The notes: generated by a model from the sequence alone, not told the origin. Shown: positions 26,403-36,030, counted from the stretch's first letter. The stretch: DNA of 64,000 nucleotides from Planctomycetota bacterium (GCA_029550525.1 JAKPHF010000038.1:1-64000); one strand, 5' to 3'. Made by a program: numbers and translations.

Positions 26403-28132
26403 TTTTTCTCGATCTTCGCCCAGGTGTCCTTGAGCGTGACCGTGCGGTTGAACACGAGCTTGGTCGGCGCGCCGCTACCCAGGACGCTGCTGTCGGGGTC
26501 CACGCAGAAGTACCCGTTGCGTTCGAACTGGTACGACGTGCCGGGCATGGCACTGGCCACGCTCGGTTCGATCTTGGCGTCTTGGATGACCTGGAGACTG
26601 TTGGGGTTGAGATTCGCCCGCCAGTCCTTGCCGGCCGCCCGTTCCTCCTCGGTCAAGTCGTCGGGATCGGGCTTGGAGAACAGGTAATCGTACAGGCGCA
26701 CCTCGGCCGAGATGGCGTGCGGCGCGCTGACCCAGTGGATGGTGCTTTTCACTTTGCGGCCATCGGGTGCGTCGCCGCCGCGGGTGGCCGGATCGTACGT
26801 GGCATGGATCTCGGTGATCTCGCCGGTGTTCGGATCTTTGGTCACGCCCGTGCAGGTGATGAAGTACGCGTAACGCAGCCGCACTTCCTTGCCCGGGCTG
26901 AGTCGGTAGTACTTGGGCGGCGGCACCTCGCGGAAGTCGTCCTGCTCGATGTAGATGACCTTGGAGAAGGGCACCTTGCGTGTGCCGGCGGACGGATCCT
27001 CCGGATTGTTGATGGCTTCGAGGTACTCGACCTGGCCTTCGGGATAGTTGTCGATGATGACCTTGAGCGGCCGCAGCACGCCCATGATCCGCGGGGCCCG
27101 GCGGTTGAGATCCTCGCGGATGCAGAACTCCAGCAGGCTCATGTCCACCGTGCTGTCGAACTTGTTGACGCCGATGCGGCGGCAGAAATTCCGGATGGCC
27201 TCGGGCGTGTAACCGCGCCGGCGCAGGCCCCGCAGCGTGGGCATGCGCGGATCGTCCCAGCCGTTGACCAACCCTTCCTTGACCAGCGCCAGCAGCCGCC
27301 GCTTGCTCATGATCGTGTACGTGAGGTTGAGCCGGGCGAACTCGATCTGCCGCGGGTGGTAGATGCCCAGGTTCTCGCAGAACCAGTCGTAGAGCGGGCG
27401 GTGATTCTCGAACTCCAGCGTGCAGATCGAGTGCGTGATCCGCTCGATCGAATCCGACTGGCCGTGGGTGAAGTCGTACATCGGATAGATGCACCACTTG
27501 CGGCCGGTGCGCGGGTGCTCGGCGTGCAGGATCCGGTACAAAACCGGGTCGCGCATGTTGAGGTTGGGCGAAGCCATGTCGATCTTGGCCCGCAGCGTTC
27601 GCGCGCCGTCGGGGAACTCGCCGTTCTTCATGCGCTCGAACAAATCGAGATTCTCGGCCACGCTGCGATCGCGATACGGGCTTGGCTTGCCCGGCTCGGT
27701 GAGCGTGCCGCGGTACTCGCGGACCTCATCGACCGAAAGGTCGCAGACGTAGGCCTTGCCGTCTTTGATAAGCTGAATCGCCCAGGCGTACAACTGGTCG
27801 AAGTAGTCCGAGGCGTAGTACAGGTGCTCGCCCCAGTCGAAGCCCAGCCAGCGCACATCCTCCATGATGGAGTCGATGTATTCCTGCTCTTCCTTTACCG
27901 GGTTGGTGTCGTCGAAGCGCAGGTGGCAGCGAGCCCCGCCGGGGGCCTTGTCCTTGTACTGCTGGGCCAGGCCGAAATTCAGGCAGATGCTCTTGGCGTG
28001 TCCGATATGCAGGTACCCGTTGGGCTCCGGAGGAAAGCGGGTGTAGACCCGCCCGTCCCACTTGCCGGTTCGCAGGTCCTCGTCGATGATCTCTTCGATG
28101 AAGTTGCGCGATTTCGGTTCAGCTTCGCTCAT
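26396..28132 (-). CDS. glnS: Glutaminyl-tRNA synthetase
   Basis: GlnRS charges tRNA-Gln directly, so the indirect Glu-tRNA-Gln amidotransferase route may be unnecessary here. Class I motifs are HIGH at 42-45 ([10 protein letters not shown]) and MSKRR from residue 275. The C-terminal beta-barrel anticodon-binding domain is complete. The 578-residue length is slightly above the E. coli enzyme. It follows iscX by 107 bases on the same strand and may be read from the isc operon. Confidence 0.96.
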   Translation of the reverse strand: MSEAEPKSRNFIEEIIDEDLRTGKWDGRVYTRFPPEPNGYLHIGHAKSICLNFGLAQQYKDKAPGGARCHLRFDDTNPVKEEQEYIDSIMEDVRWLGFDWGEHLYYASDYFDQLYAWAIQLIKDGKAYVCDLSVDEVREYRGTLTEPGKPSPYRDRSVAENLDLFERMKNGEFPDGARTLRAKIDMASPNLNMRDPVLYRILHAEHPRTGRKWCIYPMYDFTHGQSDSIERITHSICTLEFENHRPLYDWFCENLGIYHPRQIEFARLNLTYTIMSKRRLLALVKEGLVNGWDDPRMPTLRGLRRRGYTPEAIRNFCRRIGVNKFDSTVDMSLLEFCIREDLNRRAPRIMGVLRPLKVIIDNYPEGQVEYLEAINNPEDPSAGTRKVPFSKVIYIEQDDFREVPPPKYYRLSPGKEVRLRYAYFITCTGVTKDPNTGEITEIHATYDPATRGGDAPDGRKVKSTIHWVSAPHAISAEVRLYDYLFSKPDPDDLTEEERAAGKDWRANLNPNSLQVIQDAKIEPSVASAMPGTSYQFERNGYFCVDPDSSVLGSGAPTKLVFNRTVTLKDTWAKIEKKL

Positions 28133-28239
28133 GCTGCGTTCCTCGCCGGCGCGGCCGAGCCGACAGGCGCGTCCCCGGCTGCGTCGAATCGCGCATTATA
28201 TGCAGAAGCCCGGGGAGTAGGAAGGTCGCGCGGCCGGGC

Positions 28240-28458
28240 TCAGCGAGCGTCCTGTCGCTCCTCGAGCCAGGCCATCTGGATGGCTTCGAGCTTGGCCTCG
28301 TTGGAGGCCTTGGGGTCGTCGTCGAAGTCCTCCAGCTCACAGACGTACCGGTGCAGGTCGGTGAACCGCACCGTGAGCGGATCGACGTCCGGCATCTTCT
28401 CGTGCAGCGCGATGGCGATGTCTTCGCTGTCCGTCCACTTCAGACCGCCCATGTTCAT
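28240..28458 (-). CDS. iscX: Fe-S cluster assembly adaptor IscX
   Basis: IscX is a small acidic protein that binds IscS and modulates cluster assembly. This 72-residue copy has the family core [18 protein letters not shown], then [14 protein letters not shown] and [20 protein letters not shown]. It is the last gene of the isc cluster, 130 bases after fdx. Confidence 0.92.
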   Translation of the reverse strand: MNMGGLKWTDSEDIAIALHEKMPDVDPLTVRFTDLHRYVCELEDFDDDPKASNEAKLEAIQMAWLEERQDAR

Positions 28459-28588
28459 GTCTCCGGATTACGAGAACCCTGTCAACGCCGGTCTCCGCGA
28501 AACCGGTAGGGGGGACAATGACGCAGCACCCAGTGCCCGGCTCGACCCGGCTCAGCGAGCCCGCCCTGACACCCGATGTCGCCGCCCC

Positions 28589-29005
28589 TTACTCCTGCGG
28601 CTGACCTTCCCGCGACAGGTTGCGATTCCACTGCGGGATCTCGACCACGACGTCCTTCTTGCCGTTGGGGATGCACTGGCACCCCAGCCGCGATTGCGGC
28701 GTCAACCCGTACGCGTCGTCCAACTGGTCCTCTTCTTCCTCGCTCGGCTCGTTGCAATGGTCGAGTCCTTCCCGGACCACCACGTGGCAGGTCGAGCAGG
28801 CGCACACACCACCGCAGGCGTGGTCCAGCTCGATCCCGTGCTTGAGCGCGATGTCGAGGATGCTGCCCGGCAAACCGTGATCGCCGTAGGGCAGCTCGGC
28901 CGGGTCCACCTCGACCGTCACGTTCATGGGCTGGAACGTGATCTTGTACTTTTGCGTCGGGAGTTCGACTTCCGCATCCTGGATGTATGGGTTTTGGCCG
29001 CCCAT
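28589..29005 (-). CDS. fdx: Adrenodoxin-type [2Fe-2S] ferredoxin
   Basis: The 138-residue protein carries the cluster cysteines HACGGVCACSTCHV (CX5CX2C) and a fourth Cys in RLGCQC. It donates electrons during Fe-S cluster assembly. It lies 3 bases after hscA and is clearly in the same transcript. An extra Cys lies between the first two ligands. The C-terminal tail (RNLSREGQ) resembles Isc-type ferredoxins. Confidence 0.93.
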   Translation of the reverse strand: MGGQNPYIQDAEVELPTQKYKITFQPMNVTVEVDPAELPYGDHGLPGSILDIALKHGIELDHACGGVCACSTCHVVVREGLDHCNEPSEEEEDQLDDAYGLTPQSRLGCQCIPNGKKDVVVEIPQWNRNLSREGQPQE

Positions 29006-29008
29006 GTT

Positions 29009-30982
29009 CTACTCCTTGTTGTCTGATCGCAGCGCGTTGACGATGGATTTCTCCGCCAGCGCGATCGTCTTGCGGTCGAAATCGTTCAATGCCTTGTGGA
29101 TCACGTCCGGATCCGACTCGCTCTCGCCGAGCCGGCGCAATTCGCGCATGGCCTGCTCGATCTCACTACGGTATGCCGGATCGAGCTCATCGCCCACCCG
29201 GGCCAGCATCTGCTCGGCCTTGGCGGTGTCGAACGCGATCTGATTGCGCAGATCGATCAGCCGGTGGGCGGTCATGTCCTCGCGGGCGTGGGCGTACGAT
29301 TCCAGCTCCATCCGCCGCACCTCCTCACGCGTGAGTCCGTGCGTGGGCACGATCTGGATGCTCGCTTCCTTGCGGCTGCGTTCCTCGACCGCCGAGACGT
29401 TCAGAATCCCGTTCTCGTCGATCAGGAAGGTCACCAGGATCTTGGGAATGCCGGCCGGCATGGGAGGCAGACCCCGCAACTCGAACTCGCCGAGCGAACG
29501 GCAATCGCGAGCCAACTCACGCTCGCCCTGCAGGACGTTGATCTTCACGTTGGTCTGCCCGTCCACGAACGTGCTGAACCGCTCGGTGGCCTGGCAGGGG
29601 ATTCGCGTGTTGCGCAGAATCAATTTGCCCATGGCCCCGCCCATGGTTTCGATCCCGAGCGACAGCGGGATGACGTCGAGCAGCAGGGCGTCCTTCTCCA
29701 GGCCCGCGAGCACGGCCGCCTGCACCGCCGCCCCCAGCGCGACCACTTCGTCGGGATTCAACGCGGTGTAGGGCACGCGCTGGAACAGTTCCTGCACACG
29801 GCGCCGGACGTACGGAATGCGCGTGGAGCCGCCGACCATCACGACCTGGTGGATGTCGCTGCCACGCACCTTGGCGTCGCGCAGCGCCTGCCGGCAGGAA
29901 TTCAGCGTCTTTTCCACCCACGGTTCGATCATCTTCTCGAACTCGTCGCGGCTGATCGTGCGGCGGTAGACGCGATCGTGGCCCAGATCGATTTCGATGG
30001 CCGCCGATTCTTCTTCGCTCAGGCGCATCTTGACGTTCTCGGCCAGGAGCCGAATCGACTGCTGCGTCGCCGGCGATTCGACGTTGAGCCCGAACTGATC
30101 CTGAATCTCGCGATAGATCAGGCCCATGATCTCGCGGTCGAGATCGTCGCCGCCCAGTTGCGTGTCGCCGTGCGTGCTCAACACCTCGAACACGCCCGCG
30201 CACAACCGCAGGATGGAAATGTCGAACGTTCCGCCGCCCAGATCGTAGACGGCCACCAGCGATTCGTCGGCGTCGCTTCCGTCCTGTGACTGTTCGCTCG
30301 ACGAGCCTTCGCTCGATGAACAAGCGCCGGCGAGCTGAAGGCTGAGCCCTCCCGCTGCGATTCCGCGATGGGCTGTCTTCTCAGTATTCTTCGAGGCTTC
30401 CGCGAGCTGCTCGCGCAAGCCGATGCCGTAGGCCAGCGCCGCTGCCGTCGGCTCATTGACGATCCGCACCACCTCGAGCCCCGCGATTCGCCCGGCATCG
30501 CGGGTGGCCTGCCGCTGGGCGTCGTCGAAGTAAGCCGGCACGGTAATCACGGCCTTATGGACTTCTCGCCCGAAGTAACGCGACGCCCGGTCCTTGAGTT
30601 CACGCAGCACCATGGCGCTCAACTCGGGCGGCGTCAGCAGCCGGTCACCGACCTCGATGGCGGCGATGTCGCGGCCCGGCGTGTCCGAGGCCCGCTGAAC
30701 AACGCGGTAGGGGAGGTGAGCCAGCTCACCGCTGGCCACCAACTCGTCGTACCCGCGACCCATCAGCCGCTTGACCGAGTACACCGTCGAACGCGGCCGC
30801 TCGACGGCGTGCGTCTTGGCGTGCCAGCCCACCACGACCCGGCCGTCATCTTCGAATCGCAGCACCGAGGGCAGACGCGCATCGCCGCTCTCGTCTTTGA
30901 TGACATGCGGACCCGATGCGTCGGCGTACGCCACCAGCGAGTGCGTGGTCCCCAGATCGATGCCGATGATAATGTCGCTCAT
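29009..30982 (-). CDS. hscA: Fe-S cluster chaperone HscA (Hsp70 type) with a Ser-rich insertion
   Basis: HscA, with HscB, drives cluster transfer from IscU. The ATPase domain begins [12 protein letters not shown] and contains [14 protein letters not shown] and [10 protein letters not shown]. The substrate-binding domain follows. At 657 residues it is longer than usual, because about 45 residues (192-238) are inserted between LAYGIGLRE and VAVYDLGGG. The insert is rich in Ser, Glu and Gly ([16 protein letters not shown]), where other Hsp70 proteins have a short loop. The start is ATG 30980-30982; the ribosome site is weak. Confidence 0.94.
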   Translation of the reverse strand: MSDIIIGIDLGTTHSLVAYADASGPHVIKDESGDARLPSVLRFEDDGRVVVGWHAKTHAVERPRSTVYSVKRLMGRGYDELVASGELAHLPYRVVQRASDTPGRDIAAIEVGDRLLTPPELSAMVLRELKDRASRYFGREVHKAVITVPAYFDDAQRQATRDAGRIAGLEVVRIVNEPTAAALAYGIGLREQLAEASKNTEKTAHRGIAAGGLSLQLAGACSSSEGSSSEQSQDGSDADESLVAVYDLGGGTFDISILRLCAGVFEVLSTHGDTQLGGDDLDREIMGLIYREIQDQFGLNVESPATQQSIRLLAENVKMRLSEEESAAIEIDLGHDRVYRRTISRDEFEKMIEPWVEKTLNSCRQALRDAKVRGSDIHQVVMVGGSTRIPYVRRRVQELFQRVPYTALNPDEVVALGAAVQAAVLAGLEKDALLLDVIPLSLGIETMGGAMGKLILRNTRIPCQATERFSTFVDGQTNVKINVLQGERELARDCRSLGEFELRGLPPMPAGIPKILVTFLIDENGILNVSAVEERSRKEASIQIVPTHGLTREEVRRMELESYAHAREDMTAHRLIDLRNQIAFDTAKAEQMLARVGDELDPAYRSEIEQAMRELRRLGESESDPDVIHKALNDFDRKTIALAEKSIVNALRSDNKE

Positions 30983-31074
30983 GTTGTTGGTCGTGTTGCT
31001 GGTCACGTTCTTCGTCCCCGATCCTTCGTCCCTGGTGCTCTGGGCGACGGCCTGTGCCCAAACCCGAACCGCCG

Positions 31075-31704
31075 TCAGCTCTCCACCTGGAGGGGAATCT
31101 TCTCGAGCAAATTGTTCCAATACTTCACGGCGTTGAGCTGCTGGCGTAGCCGCTGCTGCGTGGCCGGCTCTTTCAGGTCGCCCGAGCGGCAGATCGAGGC
31201 GATTTCTTCCAGCGTCTCCTTCTGCTGCTTTAACACCTCGGCTCGCGTGGAGGCCAATAAGTCCTGATCGCTCGCCTCGGTGGCTTCTTCGATCTGCTCG
31301 CGGAGCATCATCACTTCGCCCAGCAGTTCGCCGGGAACGGACTTGTCGTCCGCGGCACTGGGACCGTTGGCCAGGTGCAGGAGGTACTCCGCCCGGTCCA
31401 CCGGATTGCGCAGGGTTTCGTACGCGCGATTGAGGCCCGAGCTCAACGCCAGCGATTGGGCCCGCTGGCTGTCGGATGTTCGGCCGGCCACGTCCGGGTG
31501 AATGGAACGGCTCAGTGTCAGGTACTTGCGGCGAAGTTCGCCGAGATCGATCTCGTACGTCGGTTCGAGCCCGAACAGCTCGAAATACGTGAACAGCGAA
31601 GGCGGTAACGGATTCAAGGCCCCGCAGCCCGCGCAGCAGATGGGGCTTTCCATCGGCTGGCTGCATTCCGTACACAACACTGGTCGGCTCTTGCTGTCAC
31701 TCAT
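31075..31704 (-). CDS. hscB: J-domain co-chaperone HscB with N-terminal zinc-ribbon-like motif
   Basis: HscB delivers IscU to HscA and stimulates its ATPase. The J-domain HPD is at 69-71 (SIHPDV), and the C-terminal helical IscU-binding domain is present. Unusually for bacteria, residues 11-27 form CTEC...CAGC, a CX2C-X9-CX2C motif like that of eukaryotic HSCB. The 209-residue length fits this extension. It lies 92 bases before hscA. Confidence 0.93.
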   Translation of the reverse strand: MSDSKSRPVLCTECSQPMESPICCAGCGALNPLPPSLFTYFELFGLEPTYEIDLGELRRKYLTLSRSIHPDVAGRTSDSQRAQSLALSSGLNRAYETLRNPVDRAEYLLHLANGPSAADDKSVPGELLGEVMMLREQIEEATEASDQDLLASTRAEVLKQQKETLEEIASICRSGDLKEPATQQRLRQQLNAVKYWNNLLEKIPLQVES

Positions 31705-31714
31705 GGTGTCCTCG

Positions 31715-31745
31715 ATCCAGGGGGCGTTTCGCCCGCCTCAGCCGG
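31715..31745. repeat. GC palindrome upstream of hscB
   Basis: GGGGGCGtttCGCCCGCC is another member of the GCGGGC hairpin class, here in the iscA-hscB gap. Confidence 0.5.
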
Positions 31746-31844
31746 GCCGGATGCTCGCCCCTTTGCGAATCCGCATCCGCTGGCGGCATTCGCCAAGGCA
31801 ATTATCCACCTTCCCGTGGGAGTTTGTACAGGCCTAACAAAAGA

Positions 31845-31881
31845 GCCTGCGTGACCCGCGCGCTGGCGGGCCATCGCAGGC
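31845..31881. promoter_or_regulatory. Hairpin in the iscA-hscB gap
   Basis: GCCTGCG/CGCAGGC arms enclose CCCGC/GCGGG, giving a strong stem of about 12 bp in two segments. It lies 39 bases after the iscA stop on the coding strand and separates iscRSUA from hscBA-fdx-iscX. It could attenuate transcription or stabilise the upstream mRNA. There is no U-tract. Confidence 0.5.
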
Positions 31882-31919
31882 CTGTTCGCTGGCACCCCAA
31901 ACCTGCACCCACCGGTCGG

Positions 31920-32252
31920 TCAGGCCGTGAAACTGCTCCCGCACCCGCAGCTGGTGGTCGCATTCGGGTTGTTGAACACGAACCCGCGGCCCATGATCTC
32001 ATCCTTGAAGTCCAGGACGGTCCCGTTCAGGTACAGGTAGCTCTTGGGATCGCAGATGATCTTGATGCCGCCGGAATCGAACTCCTCGTCCAGGTCCGAC
32101 TTGGTTTCGGTCAGGTCCAGCGAGTAGGTAAAGCCGCTGCACCCGCCGCCTTTGACCCCCATGCGCAGGAAGGTCTTGTCCGGTTCCAGCTTCTGCTGCT
32201 CGAGAATGGTCTTGACTTCCTGGGCAGCACGTTCGGTCAAACTCAAAGCCAT
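31920..32252 (-). CDS. iscA: Iron-sulfur cluster carrier protein IscA
   Basis: An A-type carrier that accepts and delivers Fe-S clusters. The three invariant cysteines are seen in KGGGCSGF and near the end in TSCGCGSSF. The 110-residue length is typical. The ATG at 32250-32252 begins the family homology (MALSLTERAAQEV). It lies 94 bases after iscU. Confidence 0.95.
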   Translation of the reverse strand: MALSLTERAAQEVKTILEQQKLEPDKTFLRMGVKGGGCSGFTYSLDLTETKSDLDEEFDSGGIKIICDPKSYLYLNGTVLDFKDEIMGRGFVFNNPNATTSCGCGSSFTA

Positions 32253-32346
32253 TCGTGTATTCTCCCGTTTTCCTGTCTGACAGCTCCGGTTTCCTTCGAC
32301 GAAACTTCGCCAAGCCGGGCGGCCTTCCGCTCGCCCGAGGCTCCGC

Positions 32347-32808
32347 TTACACGCCGCTCTGGGCCTGGGCAGCCGGTGCCGAGGCGGCAGATGCCGAGGC
32401 GGCCGGTGCCGTCGCGGCGTTGGCGGTCCCGTTCTTCTTCCGCTTGATGTCGGCGATCGCTGCCCGGATCGCATCTTCCGCCAGCACGCTGCAGTGAATC
32501 TTCACCGGCGGCAACGCGAGCTCCTTGACGATGTCCGTGTTCTTGATCGCCAGCGCCTCGTCGATGGTCTTGCCCTTGACCCACTCGGTGGCCAGCGAGC
32601 TGCTGGCGATGGCACTGCCGCAGCCGAACGTCTTGAACTTCGCATCGACGATGCGGTCATTCTCGTCCACCTGGATCTGCAGCTTCATCACGTCGCCGCA
32701 CTCCGGGGCGCCCACGATGCCCGTCCCCACATTGGGGGCGTTGCGATCGAGCGAGCCGATGTTTCGCGGCCGGTTGTAGTGGTCCAGTACCTTGTCACTG
32801 TATGCCAT
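32347..32808 (-). CDS. iscU: Fe-S cluster scaffold protein IscU with Ala-rich tail
   Basis: IscU is the scaffold on which [2Fe-2S] clusters are built. The three ligand cysteines occur in GAPECGDV, FGCGSAIASS and KIHCSVLAEDA, and the HscA-recognition LPPVK is intact. The 153-residue protein ends with about 28 Ala/Ser/Pro-rich residues absent from the E. coli protein. It is read from the isc promoter. Confidence 0.95.
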   Translation of the reverse strand: MAYSDKVLDHYNRPRNIGSLDRNAPNVGTGIVGAPECGDVMKLQIQVDENDRIVDAKFKTFGCGSAIASSSLATEWVKGKTIDEALAIKNTDIVKELALPPVKIHCSVLAEDAIRAAIADIKRKKNGTANAATAPAASASAASAPAAQAQSGV

Positions 32809-32882
32809 TAGGTCTTTACTCCTGATACGACGGCCACTCGTCGCCGTCCGTATGCGTTGGGTTCACCCAAAGCCGCTGCCGC

Positions 32883-32914
32883 GAGCGGCCGCTGTGCTTC
32901 ACACACGGCCGCTC
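32883..32914. promoter_or_regulatory. Hairpin in the iscS-iscU gap
   Basis: GAGCGGCCG and CGGCCGCTC form a 9-bp perfect stem with a 14-base loop, in the 122 bases between iscS and iscU. It is well placed to adjust the ratio of iscRS to downstream message. Confidence 0.5.
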
Positions 32915-32930
32915 ACGCCCGCCCGGTCAC

Positions 32931-34145
32931 TTAGTGGCCCGCCCACTGCACCGTGCTCAGGTCGATGCCTTCGGCGGCCAGCTCAGCCAGCGGACTCATC
33001 GCCCGCAGTCGCTGAACCGTCTCGGTCACCTGGGCCACCGTCTGTTCGATCTCGGCCGCCGTGTTGAACCGGCCGAGGCTGAAGCGGATCGAGCTGTGGG
33101 CCAAATCCTCGCCCACGCCGAGCGACTTGAGCACGTAGCTCGGCTCGAGCGACGCGCTCGTGCACGCCGATCCGCTGCTCACGGCAATATTATCAAAGCC
33201 CATCATCAGCGACTCGCCTTCCACGAAGGCAAAGCTGACGTTCAGCGTGCCCGGCAAGGCATGCTCCGGATCGCCATTGCGGTACACGTCGTCGAGCTTC
33301 TCGGTGATGCCGTTCCACAACCGATCCCGCAGCTTGGCCAGCCGCTTGGCTTCCTCCTCGCGTTCGGCGTCGCAGAGTTCCGCCGCCGCTCCGAAGCCGA
33401 CGATTCCCGGCACGTTCAGCGTACCCGACCGCATGCCGCGCTCGTGACCGCCGCCGTGCAGGACCGCCTCGCAGCGGACCCGCGGCTTCTTGCGGCGCAC
33501 GTAGAGCATGCCCACGCCCTTGGGGCCGTAAATCTTGTGTCCCGACGCGCTGAGCAGGTCGATCCCCATCGCCTCGACGTCGATGGGCAGCTTGCCGTAC
33601 GCTTGCGTCGCATCCGTGTGGAACAGGACGCCGCGTTCCTTGCACAACGCCCCGATCTCGGCAATGGGCTGGATCGTCCCGATCTCGTTGTTCGCGAACA
33701 TGATCGAGACCAGGATGGTGTCGTCGCGGATGGCGGCCCGCAATTCGTCCACGTTCACGCGGCCGAGCTTGTCCACCTTCAGGAACGTGACCTCGAAGCC
33801 TTGCTGCTCGAGATACTTGCACGGATCGATGACCGCTTTGTGCTCGGTCACCTGCGTAATGATGTGGCGGCCCTTCTCCTTGTACATATGGGCCGTGCCC
33901 TTGATGGCGATGTTGTTGCTCTCGGTGGCCCCGCTGGTCCAGATGATCTCTTTGCCGGTCGCCCCGATCACCTTGGCCGCCTGCTCGCGGGCGTTCTCGA
34001 CCGCCTCTTCTGCTTCCCATCCGAACTTGTGGTTTCGGCTGGCCGCGTTGCCGAACTTCTCGCGGAAGTAGGGCATCATGGCTTCGAGCACCCGCGGATC
34101 CAGCGGCGTCGTCGCGTTGTTGTCCAGATAGATCAACGGCTTCAC
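32931..34145 (-). CDS. iscS: Cysteine desulfurase IscS
   Basis: IscS releases sulfur from cysteine with PLP and feeds IscU and thiolated tRNA pathways. The PLP lysine is Lys204 ([10 protein letters not shown]) and the persulfide cysteine is Cys328 ([14 protein letters not shown]), in the long mobile loop of group I enzymes. The 404-residue length is normal. The GTG start at 34143-34145 overlaps the iscR stop in GTGA, implying translational coupling, and GGGAGAAAG lies just upstream. Confidence 0.97.
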   Translation of the reverse strand: MKPLIYLDNNATTPLDPRVLEAMMPYFREKFGNAASRNHKFGWEAEEAVENAREQAAKVIGATGKEIIWTSGATESNNIAIKGTAHMYKEKGRHIITQVTEHKAVIDPCKYLEQQGFEVTFLKVDKLGRVNVDELRAAIRDDTILVSIMFANNEIGTIQPIAEIGALCKERGVLFHTDATQAYGKLPIDVEAMGIDLLSASGHKIYGPKGVGMLYVRRKKPRVRCEAVLHGGGHERGMRSGTLNVPGIVGFGAAAELCDAEREEEAKRLAKLRDRLWNGITEKLDDVYRNGDPEHALPGTLNVSFAFVEGESLMMGFDNIAVSSGSACTSASLEPSYVLKSLGVGEDLAHSSIRFSLGRFNTAAEIEQTVAQVTETVQRLRAMSPLAELAAEGIDLSTVQWAGH

Positions 34146-34699
34146 TTTGTGCTTTCTCCCGCAGCGGCCGGGCAACCCTCGGCGGGCGCCATCGAGCATC
34201 CACATGGCTCGTAAGACGCACCGGTCCCGTGGGTACCCTCCGCCTGATTGTTTTCCGTGTGTCCCTTGTGATGGTTGTCCACCACGTCGGCCAGCGTGAC
34301 GCCCGACAAGAACTCCACCAGCCGGGCGTGTACGCGAGAAATCGTGGGACGAACCGGACAGGCCGCCATCAAATCGCAGCCCGTCTTCAGTTTGCCACGA
34401 GTCTTGTTCTGATACCAATCCACGCACTGGACCAACTGGACCGGACCCTCGACGGCATCGATGATGTCGTTCAACGTGATCTTGTCCGGCGAGGTGGCCA
34501 AGCGATATCCGCCTCGCGGCCCCCGGACCGATTGAGCCAGCCCCTGTTGCGTCATCTGCTTGAGAATGTTCATGAGCAGGGGCAGCGGCACGCCATAACG
34601 GCCGGCGATCTCCCGGGCACTATTGCACTCATCCGGGTGCTGTGCCAGGTGCGTCAGCGCGATCAGGGCGTAGTCGGTCTTGCGAGTAAAGGCCAGCAT
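34142..34699 (-). CDS. iscR: Rrf2-family Fe-S-responsive regulator IscR
   Basis: IscR senses Fe-S status and represses its own operon. The winged helix is typical ([12 protein letters not shown], then [12 protein letters not shown]). Cluster-ligand cysteines are 92, 108 and 114 (CVDWYQ...[10 protein letters not shown]), with a longer first spacing than in E. coli. The C-terminus adds an unusual EPCGCSM...GCP tail with three more cysteines. It is the first gene of the isc operon. Two candidate operators lie at its promoter. Confidence 0.93.
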   Translation of the reverse strand: MLAFTRKTDYALIALTHLAQHPDECNSAREIAGRYGVPLPLLMNILKQMTQQGLAQSVRGPRGGYRLATSPDKITLNDIIDAVEGPVQLVQCVDWYQNKTRGKLKTGCDLMAACPVRPTISRVHARLVEFLSGVTLADVVDNHHKGHTENNQAEGTHGTGASYEPCGCSMAPAEGCPAAAGESTK

Positions 34700-34744
34700 G
34701 AGTCTGCATTATCCTCAGTAGACGAATAACGCCTTTCCCGAAAC

Positions 34745-34773
34745 AATATAGTACCTGGGGGGTACGATTTCAA
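34745..34773 (-). promoter_or_regulatory. isc operon promoter
   Basis: On the minus strand TTGAAA (34768-34773) is separated by exactly 17 bases from TATATT (34745-34750). Both are near consensus, and the predicted transcript start is about 40 bases before the iscR ATG. The spacer is occupied by the palindrome at 34751-34765. Confidence 0.75.
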
Positions 34774-34800
34774 GGATAAATAGCACCTGTGGGGTACCAT
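34749..34800. promoter_or_regulatory. Two candidate IscR operators 32 bp apart
   Basis: Site 1 reads GTACC-N5-GGTAC (34751-34765) and lies exactly between -35 and -10. Site 2 reads GCACC-N5-GGTAC (34783-34797). Both are embedded in the longer repeat TAGyACCTGkGGGGTACsATTT and are spaced 32 bases, about three helical turns. Position, symmetry and repetition fit autoregulation by the Rrf2-family protein encoded downstream. Confidence 0.65.
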
Positions 34801-34876
34801 TTGCGCAAATCGCTGGTAAATAAGGTCGTTACCCGCCGCGGGGGCATGAGAATACGTCGGCGGCCGGCCGGGAAGC

Positions 34877-35713
34877 TCATTCGCCGGCGAGGGCGTCGCT
34901 ATCGGACGAGCCGTCGGAGCGTAACCGGCTGCGGCTGGACTTGCCCGCCGCGCAGAAGCCCCGTCGTGATTCGGCCTGGAGGAACGCCAGCAGTTCCCGG
35001 CCTGCCTGCGTCCGGACCGTCCCGGCCAGCTCCGTCACCGCCGCCCGGAAGAGTCGACCCGACCGGTAGAGCGTCCGAAACGCCTGCCGGATCTCCCGGA
35101 TGTCGGCCGGGCAGTAGCCGGCTCGCCGCATGCCCACGATGTTGTGCTGGACCACCGTGGACTCGCCGTAGGCCATGAAGAACGGCGGCACGTCCATGCC
35201 GATCCGGGCTCCGCCCGCGATGAACGCGAGCTTGCCGATCCGGGTGAACTGGTGTACCAGGCAGGCGCCGCTTACGATGGCGTTGTCGCCCACTTCCACG
35301 TGCCCGGCCAACAAGGCGTTGTTGTAAACCTTGGCTCCCTTGCCCAGCTCGCAATTGTGACCGATGTGCGAGTAGGCCATCAGGAGGCATTCATCGCCTA
35401 TGACGGTCGCCGATTCCGGCTGCGTGCCCCGGTGGACGGTGGCACCTTCGCGGATGACCACCCGATTGCCGATCCGGCAGTAGCTGCGTTCGCCCGAGTA
35501 GTGGAAGTCCTGCGGAAAGTGACCCACCACCGCAAACGGATGGATCTCGCAGTTCTCACCGATCTGCGTCCAACCGCTGAGATACGCGTGGGCGCGGATG
35601 TTCGTGCCCGCCCCGATGCGGACGGGGCCCTCGACCACGACGTACGGCCCGATCTGGACGGTGGTGTCGACCTCGGCTTGTCGGTCGATGACGGCGGTTG
35701 GATGAATGGCCAT
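34877..35713 (-). CDS. lpxA: Acyl-ACP:UDP-N-acetylglucosamine O-acyltransferase
   Basis: LpxA performs the first step of lipid A synthesis. The left-handed helix hexapeptide repeats start at IHPTAVID and run through about residue 185. The catalytic region YSHIGHNCELGKG and the segment GHFPQDFHYSGE are present, and a helical C-terminal domain follows. The 278-residue length includes a Ser/Arg-rich tail of about 25 residues. A weak promoter, TTGCGT-N16-TACAAT, can be read on the minus strand near 35752-35785. Other lpx genes are not nearby. Confidence 0.93.
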   Translation of the reverse strand: MAIHPTAVIDRQAEVDTTVQIGPYVVVEGPVRIGAGTNIRAHAYLSGWTQIGENCEIHPFAVVGHFPQDFHYSGERSYCRIGNRVVIREGATVHRGTQPESATVIGDECLLMAYSHIGHNCELGKGAKVYNNALLAGHVEVGDNAIVSGACLVHQFTRIGKLAFIAGGARIGMDVPPFFMAYGESTVVQHNIVGMRRAGYCPADIREIRQAFRTLYRSGRLFRAAVTELAGTVRTQAGRELLAFLQAESRRGFCAAGKSSRSRLRSDGSSDSDALAGE

Positions 35714-36030
35714 GCGGTTCCCGTTCTTTGAGTGACTCTCCTGCGTTCGGGTAGCATTGTATTACGCCCGGGCGCGCACGCAAGCGCTTGTCCTCAAACG
35801 GAGCTTCCCGTCGCCCAGGTGGGCAGGCATCTTGCCTGCTCAGTGCACGCTGGAAGCGTGTACCACAAGCGTGCACCACAACCACTCAGTAACTTCAGCT
35901 AAGCGAGCCTCTCAGCTATCGGCTCGTGCCGGCCCTCAATGCATCTGGCGGCCGGCGCTTCGGACGGACGCCGCACGTATGATGCAGCGGCCCTCACGAT
36001 GAAGGCCGAATCCATACCGAGGATGTTCAC
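35714..36030. other. 317-base divergent intergenic region
   Basis: It lies between lpxA and the patatin gene and holds the two-hairpin element at 35819-35881 and a weak minus-strand TACAAT box. No open frame with a ribosome site is seen. Confidence 0.5.
35819..35881 (+). repeat. Two-hairpin intergenic element, copy 4
   Basis: GGCAGGCatctTGCCTGC and CACGCTggaAGCGTG are both present. They are followed by TACCACAA and then a duplicated AGCGTGCACCACAA, suggesting slippage or a nested insertion at the 3' arm. Confidence 0.7.

Noticed and set aside
26240..29026. Very long plus-strand open frame (928 codons)
   Set aside because: It lies antisense to glnS, iscX and fdx, which all have strong motifs. 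Long antisense frames are expected in GC-rich coding DNA, and no motif is seen.
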